Source: Lachnospiraceae bacterium (lineage in GTDB: Bacteria; Bacillota; Clostridia; Lachnospirales; Lachnospiraceae). From it: 64,000 nt of DNA. Position numbers and translations under genes: made by a program. Positions within the stretch are counted from its first letter, which is position 1, and each line of letters opens with the position of its first letter. Shown piece by piece: positions 1-9,297 of this stretch. The notes under the pieces were generated by a model. That model ran no database searches and had not been told where the DNA came from. It was given only the letters and a program-made list of their open reading frames with translations. The stretch is taken from positions 27,487-91,486 of the forward strand of contig JAFZOW010000075.1 of NCBI GenBank assembly GCA_017552715.1, given 5' to 3'.

Positions 1-1161
1 CGCAAAACTCATAGCCACCCGGTGATCCCCGAAGCTTTCGAGCTCTGCAGGGTGAGGTCTGCCGGGAAGGATACGTATCCCGTCTTCCAGTTCCCCGCAT
101 TTTATCCCCAGGGCCGTAAGGTTACGTACCATGGCATCGATCCGGTCGCATTCCTGCAGACGTATATGGGCTATGCCGCGTATGGTGACGGCTCCGTCTG
201 CAAAGGGAGCTATAGCCGCCAGCGTAAGAGCCTGATCCGAACAGGCCGACATATCCGCCTCAAAGCCTCCCGACAGCTTTCCTTCCGCCGGTCCGATCAG
301 GATCAGTTCTCCCTGCTCATCTTTAAGACGGCAGCCCATGCGTTCCAGTATCCCGAGAAAAGCCGTATCCCCCTGCAGCATCTCTTTCTTCATGCCGGGG
401 ACGCAGGCTTCCCGACCCAAAAGTGCTCCCAGCGCATAGAAATATGCCGCCGCGGAGGCATCGGGTTCCACCTCATAGTCACAGCCCGTAAGCCGCTCCT
501 TTCCGTCAAAGATAAAGCTCAGTCCTTCGCGCTTTACATGCACGCCGAAGGCAGCAAGCATCTTGGCACTCATCTCCACATAGGCAAGGCCGTGATCCCC
601 CGTCGCCTTCAGAGTAAGGGGTCTGCTTAAGGTGGCTGCCGCGATGAGCAGGGCACTTAAGAACTGGGAACTCTGGGAGATATCCACCGTAAGGCTATCC
701 GGCAGCATGCCGCCGCAGCCCCGTACCCGCAGGGGAAAATGCCCTTCCTTCTCCGTGCACAGCACTTCCGCCCCCGCTTCACGCAGGACTTCGATGAGGG
801 GAGTCATGGGACGCTTCTTCATCTGCTCCGAAGCATCCAGAGCGTACTCTCCCTCCGAAAAGGCCAGCATTGCCAGTAAGAAACGGGCTGCCGTTCCCGC
901 ACTGCCCACATAGACGGAAGCTTCTTTTTTCGGGAGCACTCCGTCGCAGCCTTTGATCCGCACATCGATATTCTTTACGAGCCCCGCATCCGCCGCAGGC
1001 TCTTCCTTAATGTCAAAACCCAGGCTCTTCAGCGCCTCCAGAAAGACTCTTGCATCCTCACTGGCCATGCAGCCCCGCAGCACGCTTTCTCCCGAAGCCA
1101 GAGCCGCCATGAGCAGCGCACGGTTTGTTATGGATTTGGAACCCGGTACCGCTACACGCAT
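1..1161 (-). CDS. aroA: 3-phosphoshikimate 1-carboxyvinyltransferase (EPSP synthase), 3' end beyond window
   Basis: Shikimate pathway enzyme that transfers the enolpyruvyl group of PEP to shikimate 3-phosphate, in the cytoplasm. The product begins MRVAVPGSKSITNRALLMAA, the family's N-terminal substrate-binding signature, and the frame stays open for 387 codons to the window edge, where the DHRVAMSFA segment (family DHR-x-AM motif) is visible. Known family members are about 430 residues, so roughly the last 40 are missing. The ATG shares one base with the TGA stop of the upstream GH2 gene (TGATG), so translation is probably coupled. An aromatic amino acid gene at the tail of a galactoside operon is odd; other aro genes could lie beyond the edge. 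Confidence 0.93.
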   Translation of the reverse strand, partial: MRVAVPGSKSITNRALLMAALASGESVLRGCMASEDARVFLEALKSLGFDIKEEPAADAGLVKNIDVRIKGCDGVLPKKEASVYVGSAGTAARFLLAMLAFSEGEYALDASEQMKKRPMTPLIEVLREAGAEVLCTEKEGHFPLRVRGCGGMLPDSLTVDISQSSQFLSALLIAAATLSRPLTLKATGDHGLAYVEMSAKMLAAFGVHVKREGLSFIFDGKERLTGCDYEVEPDASAAAYFYALGALLGREACVPGMKKEMLQGDTAFLGILERMGCRLKDEQGELILIGPAEGKLSGGFEADMSACSDQALTLAAIAPFADGAVTIRGIAHIRLQECDRIDAMVRNLTALGIKCGELEDGIRILPGRPHPAELESFGDHRVAMSFA

Positions 1162-3602
1162 CACTTTGCTATCCTCACATAAAAGTATTCCGTTTCGGCT
1201 TCACCGGCATATTCCTCCGGCAGGGAAAGCCGTATGCTGGCCTCTCCTTCGCTTCCCAGGGTACGCACATAGGCTCCCCCCATACCGCCGGCGATCTGCA
1301 CGCGCTTCGGCCCGATGAACTCTATGGGGCCGGAAAGCTCGGCATCCAGCGGCGTATTGAAGAAAGGCTGCACATTGCCGTATTCATCGCAAACCCTGAC
1401 CCGCAGGGTAGCCACATCATAGGTATCGCCTTCGCACAGTTCGGAATGGTCAACACGTACATTAAGGCAGAGCCGGCCGGTGGTGGTCTTTGTCACGCTC
1501 TTTACCACTTCCCCGTCCTTTATGGCATCGAAGCGGAAGGTGGTGGCCTTTCCTCCCCAGTTGCCCACATACTTCCCGTACAGGGCATAGGCCGTCTCAA
1601 AGCTCATATGATAGACCGTCATGGCCTGGGCCAGCTTCAGCTTCACATCCAGGGGGATATTGTTCATGCCGTAGCGGGCGATGTGGTTTAAGGCACTCTT
1701 GACGATACGGTTCTGATGATCCGTAAAGCCTTCCTCCTCTTTCATCTGATCCCCCACGTAATCGTCGATGAGTATGGGGGCATGACGCAGATGGGAATAC
1801 TTCGGATCCCCTTCCGTATACTCCTTGATAAGCACGTCGTTGCGGTACATGCGTACGCTGTCGGCATTGGTAAAGATATAGATATTCCCCCGGTTGCCTC
1901 CGGGATGCTCGCCTATATCCATGGAAGAACCCACCTCCAGCACCGGGATACGGTTCTGCTGGGAAGCATATACCGCCGCCGCCAGTTTGGGATTACGGAA
2001 CATATCCGTAACTCCGTGATAACAGATGCGGTCGCCGCTGCCGAAATCCTTATGGGTATTGTAATCGAACATACACCAGCCGAAGCTGCCCGCGATGTCC
2101 TTATTCTCATTCACCGCATCCAGCACATTGGCATGGCGCAGGGCATGCTCCAGGCGGTGCTCTTCATCATCAAAGGCCTTGGTGGGGAACATGTGCCCGT
2201 TGTATTCACTGATCAGATAGGCCTTGCCCATATCGGGAGTGACCGCGGCCTTCTTTTTGCAGCCGGGTGCCGTTCCCTCATGGGAAAAATCATTGAAGGT
2301 ATATACGTCCTCCAGCAGATGGCTCTTCTCCAGATAACGCACGCCGCCGGTGGGACGGGTGGGATCCAGGGCGTGGGCCATGGCATTGGTCTGCTCGTAA
2401 AAATCATCGTCATCCACGGATTCGTTGATGCGCACGCCCCAGAGGATCACGGAAGGATGATTGCGGTACTGCAGGATCATCTCCTCCAGATTCACGAAGG
2501 TCTGCTCCTTCCAGGCCTGGTCCCCGATATGCTGCCAGCCCGGGATCTCGGTAAAGACCAGAAGCCCCAGTTCGTCACAGCGCCGGATAAAGTGCCGGGA
2601 CTGGGGATAGTGGGAGGTGCGCACCGCATTGACTCCCAGCTCGAAACGCAGGATATCCGCATCCAGCTTCTGGGGGGCCGCCGGCATGGCATAGCCCGCG
2701 TAGGCATAGGACTGATGGCGGTTTAAGCCGCGGAGCTTGAACTTCCTTCCGTTCAGATAATAGCCGTCCTCCCGGAATTCCGAGCGGCGGAAGCCGAAGC
2801 ACTCCTCCGCCTCGTCCAGAAGGGTTTCCCCGCGGTACAGCATAAGCTTCAGGTCGTAAAGATTCGGCGCCGTGGAATCCCAGAGCTTTGCGTCGGGGAA
2901 CTCCAGAGTGGGAGCCTCGGAAAAAGGCTGCTCTTCCGTGATCAGCAGGTCCCCCAGCTTGTGGCCCCGGATCTCAAACTTAAGGGTAAGCTCTTCCGGA
3001 TCAAGATCCCCGGCAGCATCCAGGCTAATCTCCAGCTCCACACGGCCGGTAAAACGATGGGAAGGGATGCCCTCGGGAAGGATCACACCTCCCGGCTCTT
3101 CCGGCTGGACCCAGAGCTCGCTGATCCGCACATCCTCCGTAACATACAGGTATACCTCACGGTATATCCCGCCGTAGGTCATATAATCAATGGCATAGCC
3201 GAAGGGAGGGATGTTCTGGTCCTCCCGGCTGTTGACCTTCAGCGTGAGCACGTTTTCGCTGCCGTAGCGCAGAAGCTGCGTAAGCTCCGCTTCAAAAGCC
3301 GTATAGCCGCAGCGGTGCTCGCATAGCTCCTCTCCGTTCAGATAAAGGGTCGCGCTGTGGGCCACTGCCATGAACTGCACGAATACACGCTTTCCGCGCC
3401 ATTCCTCCGGAGCCGTAAAGATGCGCCGGTAGCCGCTGACCATCTGATAGAGCACGTCATCGAAATAATGATAGGGCAGTTCCTTCACCGTATGGGGGAT
3501 GCGCACGCTGCAGGCATCCTTCAGCTCCCCGGCGGAGAGCATGTCCGTATCAAAGTTTTCCCGGAATTCCCACTTATCATTAAGCGGCAGCTTGGCTCTC
3601 AT
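1161..3602 (-). CDS. Glycoside hydrolase family 2 enzyme (beta-galactosidase type)
   Basis: Predicted retaining exo-glycosidase of 813 residues, probably acting on beta-galactosides taken up by the adjacent symporter. Order: N-terminal jelly-roll sugar-binding domain (about 1-180), Ig-like domain (180-275), TIM barrel (275-600) and C-terminal beta domains. Family landmarks are RTSHYPQS near 332, the acid/base Glu in RINES (about E394) and the nucleophile Glu in LISEYNG (about E466). No signal peptide is seen, so it should be cytoplasmic. The ATG overlaps the TGA of the upstream GH36 gene by four bases (ATGA). Beta-galactosidase is inferred from context with GH36; beta-glucuronidase or another GH2 specificity cannot be excluded. 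Confidence 0.88.
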   Translation of the reverse strand: MRAKLPLNDKWEFRENFDTDMLSAGELKDACSVRIPHTVKELPYHYFDDVLYQMVSGYRRIFTAPEEWRGKRVFVQFMAVAHSATLYLNGEELCEHRCGYTAFEAELTQLLRYGSENVLTLKVNSREDQNIPPFGYAIDYMTYGGIYREVYLYVTEDVRISELWVQPEEPGGVILPEGIPSHRFTGRVELEISLDAAGDLDPEELTLKFEIRGHKLGDLLITEEQPFSEAPTLEFPDAKLWDSTAPNLYDLKLMLYRGETLLDEAEECFGFRRSEFREDGYYLNGRKFKLRGLNRHQSYAYAGYAMPAAPQKLDADILRFELGVNAVRTSHYPQSRHFIRRCDELGLLVFTEIPGWQHIGDQAWKEQTFVNLEEMILQYRNHPSVILWGVRINESVDDDDFYEQTNAMAHALDPTRPTGGVRYLEKSHLLEDVYTFNDFSHEGTAPGCKKKAAVTPDMGKAYLISEYNGHMFPTKAFDDEEHRLEHALRHANVLDAVNENKDIAGSFGWCMFDYNTHKDFGSGDRICYHGVTDMFRNPKLAAAVYASQQNRIPVLEVGSSMDIGEHPGGNRGNIYIFTNADSVRMYRNDVLIKEYTEGDPKYSHLRHAPILIDDYVGDQMKEEEGFTDHQNRIVKSALNHIARYGMNNIPLDVKLKLAQAMTVYHMSFETAYALYGKYVGNWGGKATTFRFDAIKDGEVVKSVTKTTTGRLCLNVRVDHSELCEGDTYDVATLRVRVCDEYGNVQPFFNTPLDAELSGPIEFIGPKRVQIAGGMGGAYVRTLGSEGEASIRLSLPEEYAGEAETEYFYVRIAK

Positions 3603-6031
3603 TTATCATCCTCCTTTAACGGCAGTGCAGGCACCGGTTCCACCTGTCCTTCAAAGAAATACATGCGTGATGCAAAATCAGGGAAGAAACGCAGGTTCTC
3701 GTTGTAGCCCCCTCCTGCAAAGGCAGCTTTTACATGCACCCCGGCATGCATCAGCGCGCTGCCCATGAGCAGATGCTCTTCCTTCTCCGTCTCCAGTTTA
3801 ACAAATTTCGAAAGGATATTGTGGATCGCCCCGTCCTGCTTCACATGGATGGGAGCCACATAATTCACAAGCCCGCCGAATTCCTTCAGGTTCGTGCGGA
3901 AGCTCCTGCAGTGCATGCGGTAGGGAAGCAGAGCCTTCAGCCCCTTCGGATGTATCACCAGTGTATGCGTATTGGGCCGCACCAGGGTCTGCAGGACGAC
4001 CGTCACGGCCCGGCTTCCGTCGGGTGCGGCTATGGTCCATTCCGCATCCTTCCCGCCATCGCTGTCCAGAAAGTCCTTATCCTCCGCATCCGTAAAGCTG
4101 CGCCCCCGGTAATAGTCCCCGTACTGCAGAAGGGGCCGCCATTTCTTATACAGGGCGATCTGCTCCTTCACCGATTCCGTATCCTCGGCGGAAAGATCGG
4201 AAAGATTGCATTCATAGCCCAGCACGGCACTTGCCGCCACATTAAAGCGGGTCTCGATGGGAGTGCGCCGCAGGGTCTGATGATTGGGCACATCCGAGAC
4301 ATGGGCGGTGATGCAGCTCTGGGGATAGCCGTAACTGTAACCGTTCTGGATCTGCGCCCGGGCGATGGCATCGCTGTTATCACTGGCCCAGATCTGGGGA
4401 AAGTAGGAAAGGATGCCGAGGTCGAAGCGGTTCCCCCCGGAGGCACAGCCCTCAAAGAGTATATGGGGGAAGGTACGGGTCAGCACATCCATCACCCGGT
4501 ACAGTCCCAGGATATAACGGTGACAGAGCTCCCCCTGCCCGTCCGCCGGAAGAGCCGCCGAAAATACATCGGTGAAATTCCGGTTCATATCCCATTTCAC
4601 ATAGGATATCTCGGCGGAGGAGAAAAGGCTCTTCATCTGTTCGATGAGATGGTCCTGCACCTCCGTACGGCTCAGATCCAGGATCATCTGGTTGCGTCCC
4701 AGAGAGTGTTCCTTGTCCGGTATGCGTATGACCCAGTCGGGATGGGCTGCGTAGAGCTCGCTCTTCTCACTGACCATTTCCGGCTCCACCCAGATACCGA
4801 ACTGCATGCCCAGATCCCGGATCTTATCCGCCAGGCCCTTGATCCCATGGGGCAGTTTCTTTTTATTGACGGTCCAGTCTCCCAGGGAGCTTGTATCATC
4901 ATCCCTCTTCCCGAACCAGCCGTCGTCCATCACAAAAAGCTCGATACCCACGGACTTTGCCACGCGGGCCAGACGATAAAGCTTGCTCTCGGAGATATCA
5001 AAGTAAGAAGCCTCCCAGCTGTTGAGCAGCACCGGACGTTCACGGTGTTTCCAGCTGCCGCGTACGATATGCTCACGTACAAAGCGGTGCATACGGCGGC
5101 TCAGGCCCCCGAAGCCATGGTCGCTTAAAGTAAGAACGGCCTCCGGTGTCTGGAAGCTCATGCCCCCCCGCAGCTTCCAGCAGAAGCCCGTAGGCTGTAT
5201 GCCGGAGAGCACACGCACTTTTCCGTAGGAGGAACGCTCCACGCTCTCGTAATGATTGCCGCTGTAGACCAGGTTAAAGCCGTAGACCAGTCCCACATCC
5301 TCCGTGGTTCCCCGTTCCGAAAGCATGAAAAAGGGATTAGCGCGGTTGGAGCTGCTGCCGGATAAAGAGCCCACGGAAAGCCTTCCCGCCTTCACGGGGA
5401 TGTCGCTCTTCTTCATCTCCCTGGCCCAGGCCCCGGTAAAGCAGTGGAAGTTGTAAGCCCCCGCATCAAAGTCGATCTGCATGCTCAGGGCCCGCTTGAG
5501 CATCACCGCCGCCTTGCCGCTGTTACTGATATGTATGCTGCGGGTGATCACATCCGCCTCGGGAAAGATGCTGTAGATCAGGATCATCTCCAGACTGCCG
5601 TTGCGGTCCTTCAGCTGTATGCCCAGGGTCTCCACTTCTTCCTCGTTTCCGTAGGAGGAAGGCAGGCCGTTCAAGTCCGGCTTACCCTTCTTTACCTCGT
5701 GGGAAACATAGACCGGATCCAGGGTGCTGCTGCCGTCGGCATAGATGGCTTCCAGCATGGGCTCCCGCAGATCCCCCTTCCCCAGGGCCGAATATTCGTA
5801 ACGCATATCCTCCGCGGAGAAGCTGCCGAATTCCGTGCTGTAGGCACTGGTATTCCCGGGAGGAAATTCATGTGCCTCACTCAGTCCGTCGGAGCTGGCC
5901 ACCGCGATCTTCGGTCCGAAATAGAGATGCTCGATCTGGCCGTTATCCAGCACCTTCATCACGTAAGTGATATGTTTTCCCGAAAGGATAAAGAGAGGCT
6001 TGTTTTCCTCAAATTCCTTCACTTCGATCAT
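3599..6031 (-). CDS. GH36 alpha-galactosidase
   Basis: Hydrolyses terminal alpha-galactosyl residues of raffinose-family or galactomannan oligosaccharides. The 810-residue length matches classic GH36 enzymes of the AgaA/RafA type. Visible signatures are FVMDDGWFGKRDDD (about 345), the nucleophile Asp in KWDMNRN (about D481), FEGCASGGNRFD, and the acid/base Asp in WASDNSDA (about D551). No signal peptide, so cytoplasmic. The ATG overlaps the TGA of the upstream symporter gene (ATGA), and the gene itself overlaps the next GH2 gene by four bases. This strict overlap chain supports one transcript for import followed by alpha- then beta-galactoside cleavage. Confidence 0.94.
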   Translation of the reverse strand: MIEVKEFEENKPLFILSGKHITYVMKVLDNGQIEHLYFGPKIAVASSDGLSEAHEFPPGNTSAYSTEFGSFSAEDMRYEYSALGKGDLREPMLEAIYADGSSTLDPVYVSHEVKKGKPDLNGLPSSYGNEEEVETLGIQLKDRNGSLEMILIYSIFPEADVITRSIHISNSGKAAVMLKRALSMQIDFDAGAYNFHCFTGAWAREMKKSDIPVKAGRLSVGSLSGSSSNRANPFFMLSERGTTEDVGLVYGFNLVYSGNHYESVERSSYGKVRVLSGIQPTGFCWKLRGGMSFQTPEAVLTLSDHGFGGLSRRMHRFVREHIVRGSWKHRERPVLLNSWEASYFDISESKLYRLARVAKSVGIELFVMDDGWFGKRDDDTSSLGDWTVNKKKLPHGIKGLADKIRDLGMQFGIWVEPEMVSEKSELYAAHPDWVIRIPDKEHSLGRNQMILDLSRTEVQDHLIEQMKSLFSSAEISYVKWDMNRNFTDVFSAALPADGQGELCHRYILGLYRVMDVLTRTFPHILFEGCASGGNRFDLGILSYFPQIWASDNSDAIARAQIQNGYSYGYPQSCITAHVSDVPNHQTLRRTPIETRFNVAASAVLGYECNLSDLSAEDTESVKEQIALYKKWRPLLQYGDYYRGRSFTDAEDKDFLDSDGGKDAEWTIAAPDGSRAVTVVLQTLVRPNTHTLVIHPKGLKALLPYRMHCRSFRTNLKEFGGLVNYVAPIHVKQDGAIHNILSKFVKLETEKEEHLLMGSALMHAGVHVKAAFAGGGYNENLRFFPDFASRMYFFEGQVEPVPALPLKEDDK

Positions 6032-7506
6032 GCGTGACGCGCCTCCAGTTCTTTATTGATCTCGGTCATCTTCTCTTCCGTAAGGATGAACTTTTTAAAG
6101 AAGATGAAGAGGGCCACAAACATGCCCGCTATGGGAAGCACCGTCATGGTAAGCCGGAGCCCCGTCAGATTGGCTCCCGCAGTGGCTGCCGCCTCGGTAT
6201 CCTGACTGATGTGAAAAGCATCCAGGGCGATACCGGTGATAAAGACCGCTACGCCGCTGGCCAGCTTTACCACAAAGGTCTGCATGGAAAAGATCACGGA
6301 TTCGTCACGGCGGTGGTTCTTTAGTTCCCCGTAATCCACGGTGTTGGCCAGGAACACGGTGGTCAGCACCGTGAGCAGGCCAAAGGCCACAAAGACGAAG
6401 AAGCCCGGGATCAGCAGCAGGGCCAGGCTCTTCACCCCGGCCATCATAAGCCCCAGGAGCACCGCATAGCCGCCTATGGCAAAGCCGAAGCTTAAGTAGC
6501 ATACCTTCTGCACGCTCATGAACTTCCGCACCAGGGGATAGACGATCATCATGGAAAGGATCTGCATGCCGCCGCCGAAGGTATTGAAAAGGACATAGCT
6601 GCCGTTCCAGTCGGCGCCCCCCACATCATATTTAAAGAAATAGATCAGCAGGTTGGAAGTGATATAAAGGGAGGCATTCACCAGCACGATGGTGATCACC
6701 ACGGTCATGGCCTGATCGTTGGTGATCAGTGCCTTGAACATCTCGCCTATGGAGGGAGCCTTCATATCCACGCTGGAATGCTCCCGGATGGCGATGCAGG
6801 TGATGCCGATGAATACGATAAAGATCACGGCAACGATGAGGGCAAAGGCCGAAAAGCCGCTGCGCTCGATGGGATTGTTGAGCAGGGTCAGCTCTTCGTT
6901 CAGCTGCGAAAGCTGTGCCGCATCCTCCGTTGCCTCGATCTGTGTCTTGAGCTGTGCAGCTTTGGATGCTTCATCGGGATGAGCCATACCGCCCAGAGCC
7001 GGCACCACCAGCATGGTGATGACGGTGATCAGTGCGCTGCCCACGCCGGCACAGGAACGGGCCATGGCCGTAAGCCCCTCCCGTTCCTTCCCGCCTTCGG
7101 TAAAGGCCGGGATCATGGACCAGTAGGGAATGTCCATCATGGTATAGGTCACGCCCCAGAGAATGTAGAAGACTGCCGCATAGACCGCCAGTCCCTCTCC
7201 CGTAAGAGCCGGAGGAGCCGAAAAGACAAAATACAACACCACCGCATTGGTAAGGGTACCGATCATCAGCCAGGGCCGGAACTTACCCCAGCGGGTACGG
7301 GTCTTGGCTACGATCATGCCCATGATGGGATCGTTGAAAGCGTCAAAAACACGGGCGGCCATCATGATCGCTCCCATGACGGTGCCCGCGATACCCAGAA
7401 GATCCTGGTAATAATACAAAATGTAGCTGGCGGAAAGCATGTAGACCATGTCTTTCCCTACGGCTCCCAGCCCGTAAGCCGCTTTTTCCTTAAATGTAAG
7501 CTTCAT
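6028..7506 (-). CDS. GPH-family sugar:cation symporter (MelB-like)
   Basis: Membrane transporter of 492 residues with about 12 hydrophobic helices, belonging to the glycoside-pentoside-hexuronide:cation symporter family. The N-terminus (LTFKEKAAYGLGAVGKDM) and the DAFNDPIMGMI motif near residue 53, which carries the conserved Asp pair, are typical. A charged loop rich in Glu and Gln lies around 190-210. It is the first gene of the galactoside operon and probably imports the substrates of the GH36 and GH2 enzymes. The ATG follows a GGGGG ribosome-binding site. Exact substrate is not determinable from sequence; melibiose or raffinose-type sugars fit the neighbours. Confidence 0.9.
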   Translation of the reverse strand: MKLTFKEKAAYGLGAVGKDMVYMLSASYILYYYQDLLGIAGTVMGAIMMAARVFDAFNDPIMGMIVAKTRTRWGKFRPWLMIGTLTNAVVLYFVFSAPPALTGEGLAVYAAVFYILWGVTYTMMDIPYWSMIPAFTEGGKEREGLTAMARSCAGVGSALITVITMLVVPALGGMAHPDEASKAAQLKTQIEATEDAAQLSQLNEELTLLNNPIERSGFSAFALIVAVIFIVFIGITCIAIREHSSVDMKAPSIGEMFKALITNDQAMTVVITIVLVNASLYITSNLLIYFFKYDVGGADWNGSYVLFNTFGGGMQILSMMIVYPLVRKFMSVQKVCYLSFGFAIGGYAVLLGLMMAGVKSLALLLIPGFFVFVAFGLLTVLTTVFLANTVDYGELKNHRRDESVIFSMQTFVVKLASGVAVFITGIALDAFHISQDTEAAATAGANLTGLRLTMTVLPIAGMFVALFIFFKKFILTEEKMTEINKELEARHA

Positions 7507-7595
7507 CCGGATAACCCCCTGTAAGTCGTTTTAGCAGGTACTCATACAGGGTTTATTTTACCATATCCGGGCTTTTTTTTCCAGTGTAACGATTG

Positions 7596-7621
7596 CGAAA
7601 TATCCGGACGAAATATCCGGA
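7596..7621. repeat. Perfect tandem 13-bp repeat upstream of the galactoside operon
   Basis: Two adjacent copies of CGAAATATCCGGA lie about 90 bp before the symporter start. Related ATATCCGG cores recur at 7563-7570 and beside the start codon. Position and tandem form suggest a regulator-binding site for the operon, but no regulator gene is adjacent, so this is inference. Confidence 0.55.
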
Positions 7622-7667
7622 CCTGTGCGCAGTCTCCTGCCCGAGAGTGCACAGTCAAAAACCGGTC

Positions 7668-8642
7668 TCAGAATCCCGCCTTTGAGATCAGTTCGTCCAG
7701 TATGCGTGCGCTATGGCTGCATTCCTTGATGTCCCCTCCGAGGAAGGCCCCTGCATCCGCCGCATCAAAGCTTATGCTTCCGGCTTTACCCTCCACCGTA
7801 TATGTAAAGCTCACATGATCCAGATTCCCGGTCATGGCGATCAGGACGTAAGCCACCGACTCCATTTTGCTCTTTGCATAGGCTTCCCTGTCCGCCGGGA
7901 TATCCTCCTTCAGTTCAAGTATCCAGCCGTAGGGTTCCGCCGAAGTCTCCAGCTGATTGCTGTAGTCTCCCAGTATGGAAGTTACTCCCAGGGCATCCGC
8001 GGTCTTACGATTCGCCGACATATCCCCCACATAGGCATGTCTGCTTGCGTACACGGCTGCCGCCAGGGGCGAGATCCGGCTGCCGCCTTCCCAGAGGATA
8101 CGGCTGCCCAGCCGTATCTCCTTCAGTTCCTCCGGCTGCTTCAGCGCATAAGAGAATTCTTTTCCCGGGCTGGCAAACACGCTCACGGGCACTTCATTTG
8201 CTTGGATCGTGACCACACCCTCTGCCTCAGTGAACTTCATGCGGGATATCACATTCATGCTGTCCGTTGTGCCGGGCTTCACATAAAGGGTCCCATCCTC
8301 TACACGGATGTCTTCGATATAGAAGGCTCCGTCATGGGAAGTTCCAACGATAAAGAAACGCAGGAGTATGGTCAGCGCACACAGGACGATGGCTGCAATG
8401 CTGCTGAAAAAGGCGATGTTCTGCATCCGTTTCGTCTTTTTCAGGAATGCGATCTCCTTTCGGTCATCCTCATCCGGCTTAAGCTCCTGCTCCGTCTCTC
8501 CGCGCATGGCCTTCAGCGCCCTGCTGCAGTCCTCACAGCCGACAAGATGCTCCTCGATCAGGCTGTTTGTTTTATCCGCCGTCAGTCCGTCGATATAGGA
8601 CGGGAACAGGTCTTTGATCAGCTCACAGGGTATCTTATTCAT
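7668..8642 (-). CDS. Zinc-finger anti-sigma factor (membrane)
   Basis: Predicted partner of the ECF sigma factor encoded just upstream. The N-terminal 40 residues form a zf-HC2/ZAS-type motif (C6, then H32-x3-C36-x2-C39), known to bind the sigma factor. One hydrophobic segment lies at about 75-98, followed by an external domain of about 220 residues that I cannot assign to a family. The ATG overlaps the end of the sigma gene by 8 bases, giving translational coupling. The extracytoplasmic part presumably senses the inducing stress. Product length 324. Confidence 0.8.
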   Translation of the reverse strand: MNKIPCELIKDLFPSYIDGLTADKTNSLIEEHLVGCEDCSRALKAMRGETEQELKPDEDDRKEIAFLKKTKRMQNIAFFSSIAAIVLCALTILLRFFIVGTSHDGAFYIEDIRVEDGTLYVKPGTTDSMNVISRMKFTEAEGVVTIQANEVPVSVFASPGKEFSYALKQPEELKEIRLGSRILWEGGSRISPLAAAVYASRHAYVGDMSANRKTADALGVTSILGDYSNQLETSAEPYGWILELKEDIPADREAYAKSKMESVAYVLIAMTGNLDHVSFTYTVEGKAGSISFDAADAGAFLGGDIKECSHSARILDELISKAGF

Positions 8643-9150
8643 GCTCTTCCACTTCCTTTCTAAGCTTCTCTTTTCCGCGATAAAAGCTTACCCTTGCCCA
8701 GTTTTCCGTTTTTCCCAGCACTTCTCCAATCTCCGCAAAGGAAAGCCCGCCGAAGGCCCTCAGATATACCACTTCCCGGTACGGCTCCGACAGCGCATGA
8801 AGCTTTTTCATCAGTTCAAGCTTCGCCGCTGATCCCAGAGCCTCATCTTCCGCGGATCCCACAGCGATCTCCTGTTCATCAATGTCTTCATGCTCCCGGT
8901 CTTTCCGCAGCTGCGTCAGGTAGAGATTCTTTGCAATGGCGCAGAGCCAGGTAGATATCCTGCAGCTTCCGTCAAAACGGTCTATGCTCCGGATCGCCTG
9001 ATAGAAGGTCTCCTGGGTGAGCTCTTCCGCCAGATCATCCTTATGGCACAGCGACTTCAGGTACTTAAATACCGTCCGGGCATATTGTTGATATAATTCA
9101 TCCATGGACTGCAAGTTTTTTATCTCCCTTAAGAACCGGCTCTGCGCCAC
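8635..9150 (-). CDS. ECF-type RNA polymerase sigma factor
   Basis: Sigma-70 family factor of the extracytoplasmic function group, 171 residues. Region 2 is at about 17-75, with DLAEELTQETFYQAIRS typical of region 2.2-2.3; region 4 is at about 115-165 (YREVVYLRAFGGLSFAEIG, then ARVSFYRGKEKLRKE). The given start is GTG and has only a weak ribosome-binding site. A TTG at 9114 sits nine bases after AAGGGAG and could be the true start, which would remove 12 residues; the ATG at 9105 is poorly spaced. It is followed by the overlapping anti-sigma gene. Upstream, TGTAAC and a CGATA-like pair could be an autoregulated ECF promoter, but this is weak. Confidence 0.88.
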   Translation of the reverse strand: MAQSRFLREIKNLQSMDELYQQYARTVFKYLKSLCHKDDLAEELTQETFYQAIRSIDRFDGSCRISTWLCAIAKNLYLTQLRKDREHEDIDEQEIAVGSAEDEALGSAAKLELMKKLHALSEPYREVVYLRAFGGLSFAEIGEVLGKTENWARVSFYRGKEKLRKEVEEHE

Positions 9151-9263
9151 GTTCTGTTTTGGCCTTCTGTATCGTTAATGCGGATCCGGGCCGATCCGTT
9201 ACAGCATTTTCAAAAATTTTCCGGAAAAGCTGAGGATTCCTTTTCTTCCCTTTCTCCGTATTC

Positions 9264-9293
9264 AAAAACAGATCCCCGATAACGGGGACCTGT
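9264..9293 (-). terminator. Rho-independent terminator after the GH31 gene
   Basis: On the minus strand a stem with ACAG...CTGT outer pairs and TCCCCG/CGGGGA inner pairs around a TTAT loop is followed by five T. It lies just after the TAG of the GH31 gene. Confidence 0.75.
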
Positions 9294-9297
9294 CAAC

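Noticed and set aside
3734-5128. Long plus-strand open frame (464 codons) opposite the GH36 gene
   Set aside because: His/Pro/Gly-rich translation typical of the antisense frame of a GC-rich gene; the minus-strand GH36 has all catalytic motifs.
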